NCBI GenBank assembly: GCA_027009095.1
Contig: JALVDG010000248.1
Location: forward strand, 1-6,406
DNA from: Thiotrichaceae bacterium
GTDB lineage: Bacteria; Pseudomonadota; Gammaproteobacteria; Thiotrichales; Thiotrichaceae
Direction of reading: 5' to 3'
DNA: 6,406 nt
This document shows positions 5,905 to 6,406 of this stretch, piece by piece. The notes beneath the pieces were generated by a model. The model saw only the letters and a list, made by a program, of their open reading frames with translations. It was not told the DNA's origin and made no database searches. A program made the translations under genes and the position numbers. Within the stretch, counting starts at the first letter, position 1. The number at the start of each line of letters is the position of its first letter.

Positions 5905-5908
5905 GAGG
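5905..5908 (+). promoter_or_regulatory. Ribosome binding site that sets the start of the DsrC-like protein
   Basis: GAGG lies 9 nt before the ATG at 5918. The in-frame ATG at 5903 overlaps this site and has no ribosome binding site of its own, so the shorter 111-aa product is preferred. Confidence 0.65.
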
Positions 5909-5917
5909 TTAAATGCA

Positions 5918-6253
5918 ATGGCGACTCTAGCAGGTACTGATGTAGAAATAACAGATGAAGGTTATTTAAAAAATGTAAATGATTGGAATGAAGACGTAAT
6001 GAAAGCATTGGCAGAAGCTGATGGTATTGAGTTAACAGATAAACATATCGACCTTATCAAATATCTTCGTGAAGCACATGTAAGTAAAGGTGAAGAGCCT
6101 AACGAACGTGCGATTGTTAAAGCAATGAAAAGCCTGTGGGGCGATAAAAAATTAAAGAGTAAAGATTGCTTTGCTTTGTTTCCTAATGCGCCTAGTAAAC
6201 AAGGTCGTAAACTGGCAGGCTTACCAAAAAGTAATCGTAAAGGCGGTTATTAG
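5918..6253 (+). CDS. TusE/DsrC/DsvC-family sulfur relay protein lacking both C-terminal cysteines
   Basis: DsrC/TusE proteins carry sulfur as a persulfide or trisulfide on a flexible C-terminal arm, passing it between Tus or Dsr proteins in tRNA thiolation or sulfur oxidation/sulfite reduction. The 111-aa length fits (105-112 usual). The family core is clear: DEGYLKNVNDWNEDV (13-27), LTDKHIDLIKYLRE (39-52), NERAIVKAMK (62-71), LFPNAPSKQGRKLAGLPK (87-104). In canonical DsrC the tail reads KQAC..AGLPKPTGCV. Here the first cysteine position is Arg97 and the second falls at Lys108, and the tail ends NRKGGY. The only cysteine is Cys84, before the ALFP motif. Ordinary persulfide carriage through the arm is therefore unlikely. 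A regulatory or structural role, as proposed for cysteine-less family members, is more plausible. It is divergent from the 63-aa gene and followed by its own terminator. Confidence 0.9.
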   Translation: MATLAGTDVEITDEGYLKNVNDWNEDVMKALAEADGIELTDKHIDLIKYLREAHVSKGEEPNERAIVKAMKSLWGDKKLKSKDCFALFPNAPSKQGRKLAGLPKSNRKGGY

Positions 6254-6271
6254 TACCTAAATTCGTAATCC

Positions 6272-6289
6272 GTGACTTCAGTGACTTCA
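6272..6289 (+). repeat. Tandem 9-nt repeat in the 3' region
   Basis: GTGACTTCA occurs twice in direct succession (6272-6280, 6281-6289), 18 nt after the DsrC-like stop. No function is evident. Confidence 0.6.
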
Positions 6290-6356
6290 CTTGTTATCCG
6301 CATTGAGGTTATGGATTCAGGTCTAAGTACAGCAATTTAAATATTTGCTGTTGAGG

Positions 6357-6392
6357 AGGCGATGTGATTAGATTAATCATATCGCCTTTTTT
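6357..6392 (+). terminator. Rho-independent terminator after the DsrC-like gene
   Basis: Arms 6357-6370 and 6374-6387 form a 14-bp stem with a single G-T wobble (6364/6380) and a 3-nt loop, followed by six T (6387-6392). A smaller upstream hairpin, ACAGCAA/TTGCTGT (6329-6335 with 6345-6351), precedes it in the same 3' UTR. Confidence 0.92.
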
Positions 6393-6406
6393 ATGTCTTA
6401 GATAAA

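Noticed and set aside
6353..6405. GAGGAGG followed by ATG/GTG as the start of a new gene at the right edge
   Set aside because: The ATG at 6362 is followed directly by TGA, the GTG at 6364 gives only 12 codons, and the sequence is the stem of a clear terminator.

Overview
This AT-rich window looks like chromosomal DNA from a gammaproteobacterium. The evidence is a complete lipoprotein-releasing ABC transporter operon (lolC-lolE-lolD), a yeast-type PurC, an Ax21/OMP-type beta-barrel protein and a DsrC/TusE-family protein. A DsrC homologue beside a small, divergently transcribed gene fits a sulfur-metabolising lineage, but that part is inference. No mobile element, CRISPR array, rRNA or tRNA is visible.

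Layout. Positions 1-578 (minus) hold the N-terminal two thirds of purC, which runs off the left edge. A 247-nt divergent intergenic region contains candidate promoters for both sides. It is followed by an exported outer-membrane beta-barrel gene (826-1419, plus), closed by a clear intrinsic terminator (1491-1529). A small basic periplasmic protein gene (1563-1862, minus) comes next. The lol operon (2073-5249, plus) is tightly packed: two permease genes of exactly 415 codons each, overlapping by one base, then the ATPase gene after a 1-nt gap. The permeases appear to be tandem paralogues. The first has a LolC-type 'Hook' motif and the second has a degenerate version at the same residues, so the two subunits may have specialised.

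Between lolD and the next gene there is a probable small RNA of about 140 nt (5298-5440, plus). It has its own promoter (perfect TATAAT), a cloverleaf-like fold closed by a 9-bp stem, and a strong bidirectional terminator. I did not recognise it as a known RNA family, and it is the strongest candidate for something undescribed.

The right end holds a divergent pair: a 63-aa acidic helical protein (minus) and a 111-aa DsrC/TusE-family protein (plus) that lacks both conserved C-terminal cysteines. Their shared 252-nt intergenic region has two near-identical promoter motifs in mirror orientation around a central palindrome, GGGGTATACCCC, which overlaps a CsoR/CstR-like TACCCC...GGGTA dyad. This suggests the two genes are coordinately controlled. 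A strong terminator closes the DsrC-like gene (6357-6392).
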